A stretch of 50,275 bases of DNA from an uncultured Prevotella sp. (GTDB lineage Bacteria; Bacteroidota; Bacteroidia; Bacteroidales; Bacteroidaceae), in assembly GCA_947165435.1 (NCBI GenBank), contig CAMVAI010000014.1, positions 1 to 50,275 on the forward strand, read 5' to 3'. Each line of letters starts with the position of its first letter. Positions within the stretch are counted from its first letter, which is position 1. Shown here in pieces: positions 9,000-18,400 of the stretch. A program made the translations under genes and the position numbers. The notes beneath the pieces are model-generated. The model was not told the origin of the DNA and made no database searches. It saw nothing but the letters and a program-made list of their open reading frames with translations.

Positions 9000-9965
9000 A
9001 TGAAGCAAGTACGACCGAAGAAGAACCTGGGTCAGCACTTCTTGACCGACTTGGCGATAGCTCGCCGCATAGCCGACACCGTCGATGAACCCTACGGCGA
9101 CCTGCCCGTTTTGGAGGTGGGGCCCGGCATGGGTGTCATGACGCAGTATCTCGTACAGAAACCGCGCCCGCTGAAAGTGGTCGAGATAGACCGCGAATCG
9201 GTGGCTTATCTGAAGCATACCTTATTTAAAGAAGGGTTTGCACAAGAAGGGGTTGCACAAGAAGGGGCTGCGGCCCAAGACGCAGCTGCTGCTCAAGACG
9301 GGGCTGCTGCACCGTCTGCTCATAGTGCCATCATCGAGGGCGACTTCCTGCGCATGGACCTGTCGAGCGTGTTCGACGGAAGTCCTTTCGTGCTGACAGG
9401 CAACTATCCTTACGATATTTCGTCGCAGATTTTCTTCAAGATGCTCGACAACCGCAATCTGATACCCTGCTGCACAGGTATGATACAGCATGAGGTGGCC
9501 GTGCGCATGGCCTCACAGCCCGGCACCAAGCAATACGGCATCTTGTCGGTGCTCGTCCAGGCCTGGTACGATGTCGAGTATCTTTTCACCGTTCCTCCCA
9601 CCGTGTTCAACCCGCCTCCCAAGGTGCAGAGTGCCGTCATCCGCATGACCCGCAATCGTGTGGAGCACCTCGGCTGCGACGAACAGCTCTTTCGCCGTGT
9701 GGTGAAAACCGTTTTCAATCAGCGGCGCAAGATGCTGCGCGTGTCGTTGCGGCAGCTGTTGTCGGCTGAGGCTTTGGCAATGCTCTCTGCGTCGCTTGAG
9801 GGACAAGTGACCCCGTCCGATTCGCATGCTGAACCTCCCGTTGCGCTCTCTCTCACCCAGCGACCGGAGCAGCTTTCCATCCCACAGTTCGTTGAGCTGA
9901 CCAATCAGGTGGAAAAAGTACTGTTTGCGGGCACAAGTGCTGTGTGTGCGAGCACAACGACTTGA
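9000..9965 (+). CDS. rsmA: 16S rRNA dimethyladenosine transferase RsmA (KsgA) with repeat insertion
   Basis: Dimethylates two adjacent adenines in the 3' hairpin of 16S rRNA during small-subunit assembly. SAM-binding motifs are clear: KKNLGQHFL at the N-terminus, VLEVGPGMGVMT (motif I), VVEIDRES, IIEGDFLRMDL and the catalytic GNYPYDISSQIFF. The C-terminal helical domain (VFNPPPKVQSAVIRM, NQRRKMLR) follows. Between the second and third motif sits an Ala/Gln/Glu/Asp repeat of about 28 residues (78-105) that is absent from usual family members, and the C-terminus also carries extra residues ending in STTT. A longer frame opens at 8937, but the promoter box at 8962 supports the start at 9000. Confidence 0.95.
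   Translation: MKQVRPKKNLGQHFLTDLAIARRIADTVDEPYGDLPVLEVGPGMGVMTQYLVQKPRPLKVVEIDRESVAYLKHTLFKEGFAQEGVAQEGAAAQDAAAAQDGAAAPSAHSAIIEGDFLRMDLSSVFDGSPFVLTGNYPYDISSQIFFKMLDNRNLIPCCTGMIQHEVAVRMASQPGTKQYGILSVLVQAWYDVEYLFTVPPTVFNPPPKVQSAVIRMTRNRVEHLGCDEQLFRRVVKTVFNQRRKMLRVSLRQLLSAEALAMLSASLEGQVTPSDSHAEPPVALSLTQRPEQLSIPQFVELTNQVEKVLFAGTSAVCASTTT
9231..9314 (+). repeat. In-frame tandem repeat inside rsmA (5 units of 15-18 bp)
   Basis: Five consecutive units code for EGFAQ, EGVAQ, EGAAAQ, DAAAAQ and DGAAAP. All unit lengths are multiples of three and keep the frame. Confidence 0.85.
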
Positions 9966-9994
9966 TTTGTGTCAAGAATAGCTATGTTTTTTAG

Positions 9995-10032
9995 CGAAAA
10001 AGGGTAGGGAATGTTGCATCATTCCCTTTTTC
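9995..10032 (+). terminator. Probable terminator after rsmA
   Basis: CGAAAAAGGG and GAATG on the left pair with CATTCCCTTTTTCG on the right, with a 4-base bulge (TAGG or an equivalent) in the left arm. It lies 30 bases after the rsmA stop. Confidence 0.6.
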
Positions 10033-10036
10033 GTTG

Positions 10037-10282
10037 TACCTTTGCATCGTGATTAAGAGAAATCAACAATAGGTAAAGGTAAAAGATTGAGGATAACACA
10101 CACGCGAGTGTGAAAAGAAAGAAAAAGAAAGATTCAGATTGTTTAGTAGTTTTTAGGTTAGTAGTAAGAGTTAGTATATGGTGTTAGTCAACTAAGGTAA
10201 ATTAGAGAAAGCAAGTTTTTAGTTATTAATAGGGAAAAGAAAAGTGCAGGTTGCGATAGGTTCGTAGCCTGCACTGTTTTTT
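10037..10282 (+). ncRNA. Candidate small transcript without a convincing ORF
   Basis: This 359-base gap between rsmA and the MATE gene holds a promoter-terminator pair. The -7 box TACCTTTG is at 10037-10044 and shares 14 identical bases (TACCTTTGCATCGT) with the promoter of the 30-residue peptide gene at 8675. The leader shares AAAAGATTGAG with that unit. The only start codon in a similar place gives MVLVN then stop (10178-10195), resembling the MVLTM start of the other peptide. The transcript ends at a hairpin at 10243-10275 followed by T. It may be a small RNA or a decayed copy of the peptide gene. Confidence 0.45.
10243..10282. terminator. Bidirectional terminator between the small transcript and the MATE gene
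   Basis: AGTGCAGG (10243-10250) pairs with CCTGCACT (10268-10275), with T-rich sequence on the right and A-rich sequence on the left, so it can serve the plus-strand transcript and the minus-strand MATE gene. Confidence 0.75.
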
Positions 10283-10346
10283 ATCTCATTCCTCATTCCT
10301 CATTTCTTTCATTTCTCATTTCTTTCATTTCTCATTCCTCATTTCC
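10283..10346. repeat. Simple repeat of tcattcctca/tcatttcttt
   Basis: Imperfect 10-base units fill the gap after the MATE gene and include its last codons (C-terminal MRNEK), so the C-terminus of the protein is made from the repeat. Confidence 0.6.
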
Positions 10347-11707
10347 CCCATCCATCCTCCGTGGAAGAGACGGGCCAGGAAGATGCTGCCTCGGAATGTC
10401 AGTTCGATAGCCATGGCCGTCCAGACACCCGGCAGGCCGTAAGTGGTAGCCAACAGGGCGGCCAGCGTCAGTCGTACGCCCCACATCGACAGCAGGCTCA
10501 TGATGGCCGGTTTCAGCGTGTCGCCAGTTCCCACGAAGATGCCGTTGCACACGATGGCTGCCGCGAACATCGGTTCGGCGAAGGCTTCGATGCGCAGACA
10601 GTCTGTTCCCATGCGTATGATGTCATCTACCGGTGTCAGTATGGCCATCAGTTCCGGGGCAAACACCCACATCAGCAGGCCCATCAGCGTCATCACCCCT
10701 ATGCCCAATGCCGCCGACATGCGTGCAAACGATTTGGTGAGCAGCCGCTGTCCGGCTCCGAAGCTCTGCCCCACCAGGGTGGTGGCCGCCTCGGCGATGC
10801 CATAGCCCGGCATGTAGCACAGGCTCTCTACGGTGATGCCTAACGAGTGGGCCGCAATGGCGATGGTGCCCAAGGGGGCAACAATGAGCGTGCTCACGAT
10901 CTGTGCTCCACCCATGAGCAGGTGGTTCAGAGCCATCGGTGCTCCAATCTTGAAGGCGTTGCCCACCACATCGCTTTGTGGACGGAACGACCCCTTCCGT
11001 CCCCTCAGGTGCAGCATGTCCGACCGCACCAGCAGGAAATAGAGCATCAGGCAGGCGGTTATCAGCTCTGCCACACCGGTTCCTACAGCTGCACCCACTA
11101 CCCCCATGCCGATGATGTAAATAAACAGGTAGTTGAAGGCGACATCCATGACGCAGGCCAGTATGTTCAGGGCCGAGGGTATCTTCATGTTGCCCGAACA
11201 TTTCAGCATCGAACCGGCCAGTCCCGTCATCTGGAAAAAGAAGCCGCACGCGCCGATGATGGCGAAATAGCGTGTGGCATCGGGGGCAATCTCCTCCGTG
11301 CCGCCCAGCCAGTAGGGCAGTGGAATGCTGACGGAGAGTGCCGTCAGCGAGATAATCAGGCTGAATATCATGCAACATACCAGCGACTGTCGCAGTACCC
11401 GTCGGGCCCGCTCGAAGTCGTTCGCCCCGATGGCATGGGCCACCTGTACGGAGAATCCCATATTGGCGGCAGCACCCAGCCCGCCCATCAGCCATCCGGT
11501 GGTCTCCACCAGTCCGATGGCTGCCGAGGCGTTAGCACCAAGGTGCCCCACCATGGAGGCATCGATGAAGAACATCACCGTGGCCGAAATCTGTGCCAGA
11601 ATAGAGGGTATGCTCAGGCTGACTATCAGCCTGAGCTTCTCGCCTGTCGTCATCTCGCGTCCTTCGCGGATATACGCCAGCAGGTCGTTGCTTTTTTTGT
11701 TTGCGAT
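10325..11707 (-). CDS. MATE-family multidrug/cation efflux transporter, start unclear
   Basis: Inner-membrane exporter with 12 predicted helices, driven by a Na+ or H+ gradient. The first half contains SIPSILAQISATVMFFIDASMVGHLG and the second half the matching MATE repeat (MALNHLLMGGAQIVSTLIVAPLG, GYGIAEAATTLVGQSFGA). The first ATG is at 11653, but the frame continues upstream with residues typical of the family N-terminus (NKKSNDLLAYIREGRE). No ATG, GTG or TTG exists there; the only start-like codon is ATC at 11707, which would give MANKKSNDLL. Either a rare ATC start is used, a start codon was lost and 11653 is used, or an earlier frameshift occurred. The boundary at 11707 is thus an inference; 11653 is the conservative start. 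Confidence 0.85.
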   Translation of the reverse strand: MANKKSNDLLAYIREGREMTTGEKLRLIVSLSIPSILAQISATVMFFIDASMVGHLGANASAAIGLVETTGWLMGGLGAAANMGFSVQVAHAIGANDFERARRVLRQSLVCCMIFSLIISLTALSVSIPLPYWLGGTEEIAPDATRYFAIIGACGFFFQMTGLAGSMLKCSGNMKIPSALNILACVMDVAFNYLFIYIIGMGVVGAAVGTGVAELITACLMLYFLLVRSDMLHLRGRKGSFRPQSDVVGNAFKIGAPMALNHLLMGGAQIVSTLIVAPLGTIAIAAHSLGITVESLCYMPGYGIAEAATTLVGQSFGAGQRLLTKSFARMSAALGIGVMTLMGLLMWVFAPELMAILTPVDDIIRMGTDCLRIEAFAEPMFAAAIVCNGIFVGTGDTLKPAIMSLLSMWGVRLTLAALLATTYGLPGVWTAMAIELTFRGSIFLARLFHGGWMGEMRNEK

Positions 11708-11739
11708 GGTGGTTGTCTTTTTTCCTGTTTGTCGTGGTG

Positions 11740-11812
11740 GCGGTATTTCGGAATTTCGGTATTCCGTGATTCCGTTATCCCGTTATTCCGTTATATCGTT
11801 GCCGCGATCTCT
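11740..11812. repeat. Degenerate attccgttat-type repeat
   Basis: Imperfect copies of a phrase like attccgttatc fill the gap between the alpha-galactosidase and MATE genes, similar in style to the repeats at 7020-7100. Confidence 0.5.
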
Positions 11813-11814
11813 TG

Positions 11815-14013
11815 TCATTCGGCTTCGAGCAGCAGCACGCGGCTGGCCCATTCGTTCTTCTTGCCCCAGTCCACATCGTTGCGGTAGGGCATCTCCAGGC
11901 CGTGGTTCATCAGGTATGCCCCGCTGTACGACCGGCCTTCGCAGTCGAGGGGCTTCAGGTCGATGCGGTTCAGCTCGTGTACCTTATACATGCGTGTGGC
12001 ATCCAGGCCGGCCATGCGAACCCGTGGCAGGTGCTCGTTCTGGAACGACTCCGTCTTCCACCAGTACCATACGGCCTTCGTCTTGCTGTCGTCCACATAC
12101 ATCATCGAGGCCAGGCCCTTGCGGTCGTAGGGCGACACCAGTCGGTAGATGTTGCCGAACTGCACGATGGGTCTTATCTGCTTATACTCCTTGATGGCCT
12201 GTCGGCAGAGTGCTTTCTCTTCGTCGCTCATGTTCTTCGGCTGTATCTCCATGCCCAGGCGTCCCGACATGGCCACGTCTATGCGGTATTTCATCGATGT
12301 GGTGCGGAACACGGTATGGTTCGGTGTGGCCGAGATATGGCTGGCCATGGCGATGGCCGGGAAGAAGTAGCTCGTGCCCCACTGCATGTAGATGCGCTGC
12401 AGGGCATCGGTATTGTCTGACACCCAGAACTCGTCGAACCAGGGCAGCACGCCCCAGTTGGCCCTGCCGCCGCCGCTGGCACAGGCCTGTATCGTCACGT
12501 CGGGATATTTTGCACGTATGCGCCGACACACTTGCTCCAGTCCACGGTGGTATTCTATATAGAGGTGGCTCTGGTCGTTCATGGTCAGGTATTGTGACCC
12601 GTGGTTCATGATGGCCATGTTGGCATCCCACTTGATGTAGTCTATCTCCGGATACTTCGACAGCAGATTGTCCACCACGTTATATACGAAGTCCTGTACC
12701 TTCGGGTTGCTCAGGTCCAGCACCACCTGCGTGCCGCCGCGCCCTAACACCGGCTCGCGCTTCGGGGCTTTCACTATCCAGTCGGGGTGTGCCTCGTACA
12801 GCTCTGATGTTGTGTTGGCCATTTCCGGCTCTATCCAGATGCCGAACTTCACACCGTTCTTCTTGGCGTCGCGCAGCAGTCCCTCGATGCCATCGGGCAG
12901 CTTGCGCTTGTCCACCACCCAGTCGCCCAGACTGGAGTTGTCCACCTTGCGCGGATATTTGTCGCCGAACCATCCGTCGTCCATCACAAACAGCTCGCCG
13001 CCCATCGAGGCGATGTCCTTCATCATCTGGTCCATGCCCTGCTGGTTGATGTCGAAATAAACACCCTCCCACGAGTTCAGCAGAATCTTCCGCTCCTTGT
13101 CGCCGTGCATCAGCTTGTACTTACGGCCCCATTTGTGGAAGCTGCGGCTGGCTCCAGACAGTCCCTCGTTCGAGAATGTCAGTGCCAACGCTGGTGTGCG
13201 GAACGTCTCGCCCTTCTTCAGGTGATAGGCCGAGTTGTCCTCGTTGATACCGGCGAAGAAGTAGTGGTATTCCGTGTCGTCCGTCACCACCTTCAGCCGG
13301 TAGTTGCCGCTGTAGCAGATGGCAGCACCAATCACCTGGCCTTGGTTCTCGTGCGCCTTGCCGTCCAGCGAGAACATCACCTCGCCGTGGTCGGTATGCG
13401 AGTTGCGCGTGCCGTCCTTGTTCACAATCACCTTCTGGCCTGCCGTCAGCGGCTCCTCCACCAGCTGTGCCTCGTTGCCCCACGAGCCGTACAGGTGGCT
13501 CATCCACACGTCGCCGCGACGGATGGGCAGCATGGCCGACGCAAACGTGGTCAGTGTGACGGGCTGTTTCTCGCCGTTCGTGATCTCCGTCCACGCTTCT
13601 ATCATGTCCACGTCCTTGTAGGCCATGTACTTCAAATCTACCGTTATGGGATATACAGGGTCCTTCATGTGTATGACGGTTATCTGGTTGCCGTCGTTCT
13701 TCAGCCGCTCCACTCCCGTGGTCACCAGTGCCGTCGATAGGTTGCCGTCGGCGTGGCGCATGGCCAGTGCTGCTTCTGCCGGGGTGTTCAGTCCGTAGGC
13801 GGGATAGGCATCCATGCGCCCGTCGCGTGGCTGTTGCAGGTGCTGCAGCTCCTGTGCGCTGAGCCGTGCGCCGTAATACACATATTTGGGCTGTCGCCCG
13901 TTCTCCACGTCTAATACCATCGTGGTGTTAGGGGTCTCTACGACCACCTGCTCCGCGCTCACCGTGCTGCTTGCCATACAGAGGACCGAAGCGATGATGA
14001 TTCCTTTTTTCAT
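11815..14013 (-). CDS. Secreted GH36 alpha-galactosidase
   Basis: Hydrolyses terminal alpha-1,6-linked galactose from raffinose-type sugars or galactomannan side chains in the periplasm or outside. A signal peptide (MKKGIIIASVLCMASSTVSA) precedes a beta-sandwich domain and a (beta/alpha)8 barrel. Key motifs are DDGWFGDKYPRKVDN, KFGIWIEPEM, YIKWDANM with nucleophile Asp463, and FWVSDNTDALQRIYMQWG with acid/base Asp533; the 70-residue spacing matches GH36. The length (732 aa) is normal. It is separated from the MATE gene by 107 bp or more, and no sugar transporter is linked. Confidence 0.95.
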   Translation of the reverse strand: MKKGIIIASVLCMASSTVSAEQVVVETPNTTMVLDVENGRQPKYVYYGARLSAQELQHLQQPRDGRMDAYPAYGLNTPAEAALAMRHADGNLSTALVTTGVERLKNDGNQITVIHMKDPVYPITVDLKYMAYKDVDMIEAWTEITNGEKQPVTLTTFASAMLPIRRGDVWMSHLYGSWGNEAQLVEEPLTAGQKVIVNKDGTRNSHTDHGEVMFSLDGKAHENQGQVIGAAICYSGNYRLKVVTDDTEYHYFFAGINEDNSAYHLKKGETFRTPALALTFSNEGLSGASRSFHKWGRKYKLMHGDKERKILLNSWEGVYFDINQQGMDQMMKDIASMGGELFVMDDGWFGDKYPRKVDNSSLGDWVVDKRKLPDGIEGLLRDAKKNGVKFGIWIEPEMANTTSELYEAHPDWIVKAPKREPVLGRGGTQVVLDLSNPKVQDFVYNVVDNLLSKYPEIDYIKWDANMAIMNHGSQYLTMNDQSHLYIEYHRGLEQVCRRIRAKYPDVTIQACASGGGRANWGVLPWFDEFWVSDNTDALQRIYMQWGTSYFFPAIAMASHISATPNHTVFRTTSMKYRIDVAMSGRLGMEIQPKNMSDEEKALCRQAIKEYKQIRPIVQFGNIYRLVSPYDRKGLASMMYVDDSKTKAVWYWWKTESFQNEHLPRVRMAGLDATRMYKVHELNRIDLKPLDCEGRSYSGAYLMNHGLEMPYRNDVDWGKKNEWASRVLLLEAE

Positions 14014-14074
14014 AGATATAGTGATGGTTAAAAATGCATATTTGTTTGCTAACTGCCATGTCCGGCGAGAGCCG

Positions 14075-15088
14075 CTATAGCGCAGCTATCTCCTCTGCCG
14101 TCAGGCCGGTGTATTTGGCTATCAGCTCTATCGGCATGTTGTCGGCCTTCATCTTGAGAGCATTCTCACGCTTGTTTTTTTCTACACCCTTGGCTTCGCC
14201 CTTGATAAGCCCCTCGGCTAGCCCCTTGGCTTTCCCCTCGGCCAGCCCTTTGGCTTTCCCTTCGGCCAGTCCCTCGGCCAGCCCCTTGGCTTTTCCCTCG
14301 GCCAGCCCCTCGGCCAGCCCCTCGGCCCTACTCTCATCTCTTAGCGTCTCCCAGGCATCACGGGCAGCATGCACGCTGACCATGTATTCCCTATATTCGC
14401 GCTGTTCTTGTTCGGTCATGCTCATATAGGCCAGCTTTTCGCGTGCGGCCTGCAGGCCGGGGGTGGTGGTGTCGTCGCGGATGACGGCATCCTTCAGGTA
14501 CTCCATCCATTCCTCGATGGGTGTGCGGGCCACCTCATTGAAGTGGCTGACCAGCAGCAGGAAGTACTCCGGGAACACCTCCTCGGGCATCGTCATGCGC
14601 GCCGTGGTCTTACGGATGTACTTCCGCTCGCTTTCGGTATTGAGCTTCAGCACGCTGTCTTTCTTCGTCATGCCGCGGAACGTGGTGACGCCGTGGTAGG
14701 CATAGTCGTCGCCCGCACCGAAGTCGAAGTAGAGGATGTTGATGGAGTAGATTTTCTTGATGACGCTGTATTGCTGGGCAATCCCTATCTGTTCGATGAC
14801 GGACGTCGCCGTGCCGAAGAGGATGCGCTGGAAGAAGTCGCGCTCCTTGGTCAGTTGCACCTCGACGATGATATACTCCCCGGCTGCCGTCTTGGCCTTT
14901 ACGTCCACGCGGTTCGTCTTGTCCTCAAGCCGGTCCTTATTACTTGCGCTCTCCAGTATCTCGGTGATGGTCACCGCCTCGCCAAGGAGCACGGTGATGA
15001 GGCCCTCGAGCACCTCCTTGTTCGCCTTGTCGCGAAGGATGCGCTTGATAGCCCAGTCGAAACGTACATATTTGCTCTTGTCTGTCAT
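14075..15088 (-). CDS. Rpn-family PD-(D/E)XK nuclease/putative transposase with repetitive tail
   Basis: Member of the recombination-promoting nuclease group common in Bacteroidetes. The nuclease core has the pattern RVDVKAK...YIIVEVQ, giving candidate active-site residues Asp62, Glu76 and Gln78, followed by ERDFFQRILFGTATSVIEQI and the usual FRGMTKKDSVL and PEYFLLLV segments. Residues about 245-310 are a run of short repeats (AEGLAEGKAKGL type) followed by a helical end (PIELIAKYTGLTAEEIAAL) typical of the family. No terminal inverted repeats or target duplications were seen, so it is probably a resident nuclease rather than part of a moving element. It may act in DNA mobility or in defence. 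Confidence 0.85.
   Translation of the reverse strand: MTDKSKYVRFDWAIKRILRDKANKEVLEGLITVLLGEAVTITEILESASNKDRLEDKTNRVDVKAKTAAGEYIIVEVQLTKERDFFQRILFGTATSVIEQIGIAQQYSVIKKIYSINILYFDFGAGDDYAYHGVTTFRGMTKKDSVLKLNTESERKYIRKTTARMTMPEEVFPEYFLLLVSHFNEVARTPIEEWMEYLKDAVIRDDTTTPGLQAAREKLAYMSMTEQEQREYREYMVSVHAARDAWETLRDESRAEGLAEGLAEGKAKGLAEGLAEGKAKGLAEGKAKGLAEGLIKGEAKGVEKNKRENALKMKADNMPIELIAKYTGLTAEEIAAL
14190..14327 (-). repeat. Tandem coding repeats in the tail of the Rpn-like gene
   Basis: Interleaved 12- to 30-bp units (cggccagcccctt and ggctttcccct on the plus strand) encode AEGL and AEGKAKGL repeats in frame. Confidence 0.85.
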
Positions 15089-15118
15089 TGTTGGTGTCCT
15101 GCTCTTTTGTTACTTCGA

Positions 15119-15126
15119 CAAAGATA
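15119..15126 (-). promoter_or_regulatory. Bacteroidetes -7 box for the Rpn-like gene
   Basis: TATCTTTG on the minus strand, 30 bases before the ATG at 15088. Confidence 0.6.
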
Positions 15127-15367
15127 CGAACTTTTTCCGAACTGACAAAGAAATCGGCGGGAAAATTGCGTACCCATGCGATTATAATTAGATACTAATT
15201 AGATGCGGAAGATGGACAGCCCGTCGCGGGCGATGTTTGAATACTCATTGCGCCGTGTCTCGACGCTAAGCACCTCTTTCCATAAGCTTCTCTTTTGTTT
15301 CCGTTTATTACATTGTTGCAAAGGTAGCAATTATCTACCAAAAGGCAAAGAAAAACAGAAACAAATA
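15127..15367 (-). other. Intergenic stretch with a promoter-like box and only tiny frames
   Basis: The gap between the Rpn-like gene and the receptor gene contains a minus-strand TACCTTTG box at 15319-15326. Downstream of it are only very short frames (MERGA then stop; a 17-residue frame starting MSIQTSPATG) and one frame without a start that reads SVETRRNEYSNIARDGLSIF near its end. I do not recognise it; it could be a small RNA, a leader, or the remains of a gene. Confidence 0.3.
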
Positions 15368-15399
15368 AAAAGGATGTGCCTGAGCAGGCACATCCTTTT
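15368..15399 (-). terminator. Terminator of the Oar-like receptor gene
   Basis: Perfect 14-bp stem (AAAAGGATGTGCCT paired with its complement) with a 4-base loop, five bases after the stop codon on the minus strand. Confidence 0.9.
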
Positions 15400-15403
15400 G
15401 ATG

Positions 15404-18400
15404 TTAATTGAAGTAGTATTTCACGCCGAGCTGCAGTCCCCAGCACTGTCCGAAGCTGTGGCTGTAGTCCCACGAGTTCTTGAGGTAGTCGCCGGCCTCC
15501 TTGGCAAAGCTATAGACGGGCACTCCGTTCTCGATGCGTGCCTTAGTGAGCAGCTTGTACTGGCTGTTGCTCTGTCCGGAGAGTGCGGGAATCTGTGTGA
15601 CGCCCCACTTCGAGTTCAGCAGGTTGGTGATGTTGTCAACGTTGACGATGAGCTGCAGCTTGTGCTTGGTGCTGCCTATCTTCAGGTCGAAGTCGTGGGC
15701 GAAGCGCAGGTCGAAGCGGTGTACCCACGGCGAGCGTGCTGCATACGACTCGGCATACTCGCCCTTGTGGTTCTTCAGGTAGTTGTCCTGCTCGACGTAG
15801 TTCCAGAAGGCGATGCGGTCCTCGTTGCTGACGAACTTGATTTCCGAGTCGTCGCGCGGAATGTACATCAGGTCGCCGGTGTTGCCGTCGCCGTTGAGGT
15901 CGTTGCTGTAGATGTAGCTCCATCCCGAGGGCGAGTAGCCGCTGTAGAAGAGCGAGAGGTGCTCGTGACCGAACTTATAGCTGATGTTGGCAATGATGCG
16001 GTCGGGCGTGACGTATGCCGAGTTCATGGCTTCGGCGAAGTTCGGTCCGCTGATGGTGTGCATGTACGACCATGCCGACGAGGCGTTAGACCCCGGCATG
16101 CCGGTGACTTCCTTCATGACGGTATGCGTGTAGGCTGCCGTGATGTTCAGGTTCTTGATGGGCTCGGCGTTCAGCTGGATGCTGGCCGTCCATCCGTGTC
16201 CCTCGCTGGTGTTGGTCAGCACGCAGGCGTTAGACAGGTTGGTGTACCACTGGTAGTTGGCCTTGGAGGGGTAGAGCAGTCGGTTGTCGGCACCTACAAG
16301 ATGCTGCGCTCCGAGGGGAGCGTCGGCGGCATTGCTATACTTCCACAGTGCCGGGTCTTTGACGTTCCAGTTGTCCAGCCGCACGGCCTTCACATTCTTC
16401 GTGTAGGTGAATTCGCCCGTGATGGTGGCGGGGAAGGGCAGAGGCAGCTGGTAATCGACGGCAATCGACGTCTTCCATACCTGCGGCATCTTGAAGTCGC
16501 GGTCGATGCCGGCGGGCGTTGAGGGGATGACGCCGTTGGGGTCCTGGCTGTAGGGTGCTCCGAACTTCTCGCGAATCTGCTGTGTGTCGGTTATCACGCC
16601 ACCGGCAAACTGGCTCATCAGCGCAGGGTCGGTGGAGTATATCTGGTTCTGCAGCATGCCCGAATACTGCGGCATGTTGACGAAGAACACCAGGGGCAGA
16701 CGTCCGGCGAAGAGTCCCGTACCGCCACGCACCTTCAGGGTTTTGTCCTTGAAGACATCCCACGTGAAGCCCAGTCGCGGCGACACCTGCACATTGCCCT
16801 TGGGCCAGGAGCCCACGTCAAGATGGCGGCCACCGAAGTCGAGGTTGTACAGGGCGTTGTTGAACACGAGGTCGTCTTCGTTATATTTGATGTAGTCGAA
16901 GCGGATGCCGCCTGTCAGTTTCAGGTTGTCCAACAGGTTCCACTCGTCCTGCAGGTAGAGGCCCCACTGGTTGAAGCGCACGGTAGATGCCGGTGTGTCT
17001 TTGCCGTCGAAGCCGTAGGTGAGTGCCACACCCATGGGTGCTGCACCGTTCATGAAGTCTTCCATGCTGGCATAGCGGTAGTAGCCGGTTCCCATGATGA
17101 GGTAGCTGTTGTCGGCCTGCTGGTGCTCGAAGCTGAGGCCGGCCATGAGCTTGTGCTGTCCCAAGTAGTAGGAGAAGTTGTCGTTGATGGTGACAATCTT
17201 GTTGCGCACGCGGTTGCCATAGGTGTACAGCTCAGTACCCAGTGCGATGTAGGGGTTGCCGTCCTTCATGATGTCGATGAAGGGGAACTTGGCCGAGTCG
17301 GTGTCGCGCGGGTCGTCGATGTCGGAATAGGTGAAGATGAACTGGTTGGAAGCCTTCTCGCCGAACCGGCTGTTCAGGTCGGCGGAGATGGTGGTCACCT
17401 TGTTCTTCATCTTATAGAACGAGTTGGCGTAGGCGATGGCGTTGGCCGACGGGTTGTAGGTGGAACCATAGAAGCCTGAGCGCGACGTGCTGGGCGTGCG
17501 CCACTGCGAGTTGTTGGTATGGTTGAAGCGCACGGCCAACCGGTGGTTGTTGGTGATGTTCCAGTCGAGGCGGGCCAGATACTTGTTCGTCAGAATGTCG
17601 CCGGGGTAGGAGGAGCTGGAGCCGGTGTCGTAGCCGTAGCGGTTGCGCACGAAGTCAGAGATGGTCTGCAGGTCGCTGTACGATGCTCGCGACAGGTTCT
17701 GCTTCGTGTCGCTCACACCGTCGTAGGAAGGCTTCCAGTAGGTCGGCACGTCGGCCGTCTCGGTGCGCTCGAAGCTGGCAAAGAAGAACAGCTTGTCCTT
17801 GACGATGGGGCCACCGAGGGTGAATCCGTATGTCTTGCTGCGCGCCGGGTCGGGCTCGGAATTCTGCTGCCCATCTACTCGGTTGCCGTGCAAGTTCTCG
17901 TCGGTGTAGTAGAAGTAGGCCGTGCCCTTGAAATTGTTCGTACCCGACTTGGTGACGGCGTTGATGCCGCCGCCGATGAAGTTGGTCTGGCGCACGTCGA
18001 AGGGGGCTACCACCAGCTGCACCTCGTCGAGAGCCTCCAGCGATACGGGGCTGCCGCCGCCGGGCAGGTTGGCCGACAGGCCGAAGTTGTTGTTGAGGTT
18101 GGCACCGTCGAGCGTGAAGTTGGCCGACTTGCCGTTGCCGCCGGCAAAGCTGTTCGAACCGCCGTAGTAAGGCGACAGCTTGGCAATGTCGCCGATGCTG
18201 TGGCTGACGGTAGGCAGCTCCTGGATGGTGACGTTGCGGATGTTCGTCGAAGCACCCGTCTTCTCGGCAGTGAACTTCGATGCCTTTCCGCTGACGACAA
18301 TCTCCGTCAGCTCATTGCTGTTCTCCGACAGCCATACGTTCAGCTCGTAGGTCTCGGCCAGGTCGAGCTCGATGTCCTTAAACGTCTTTGACTCGTAGCC

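Noticed and set aside
14075..15088. Rpn-like gene as an active insertion sequence
   Set aside because: No terminal inverted repeats or target-site duplications were found; the gene has its own ordinary promoter.
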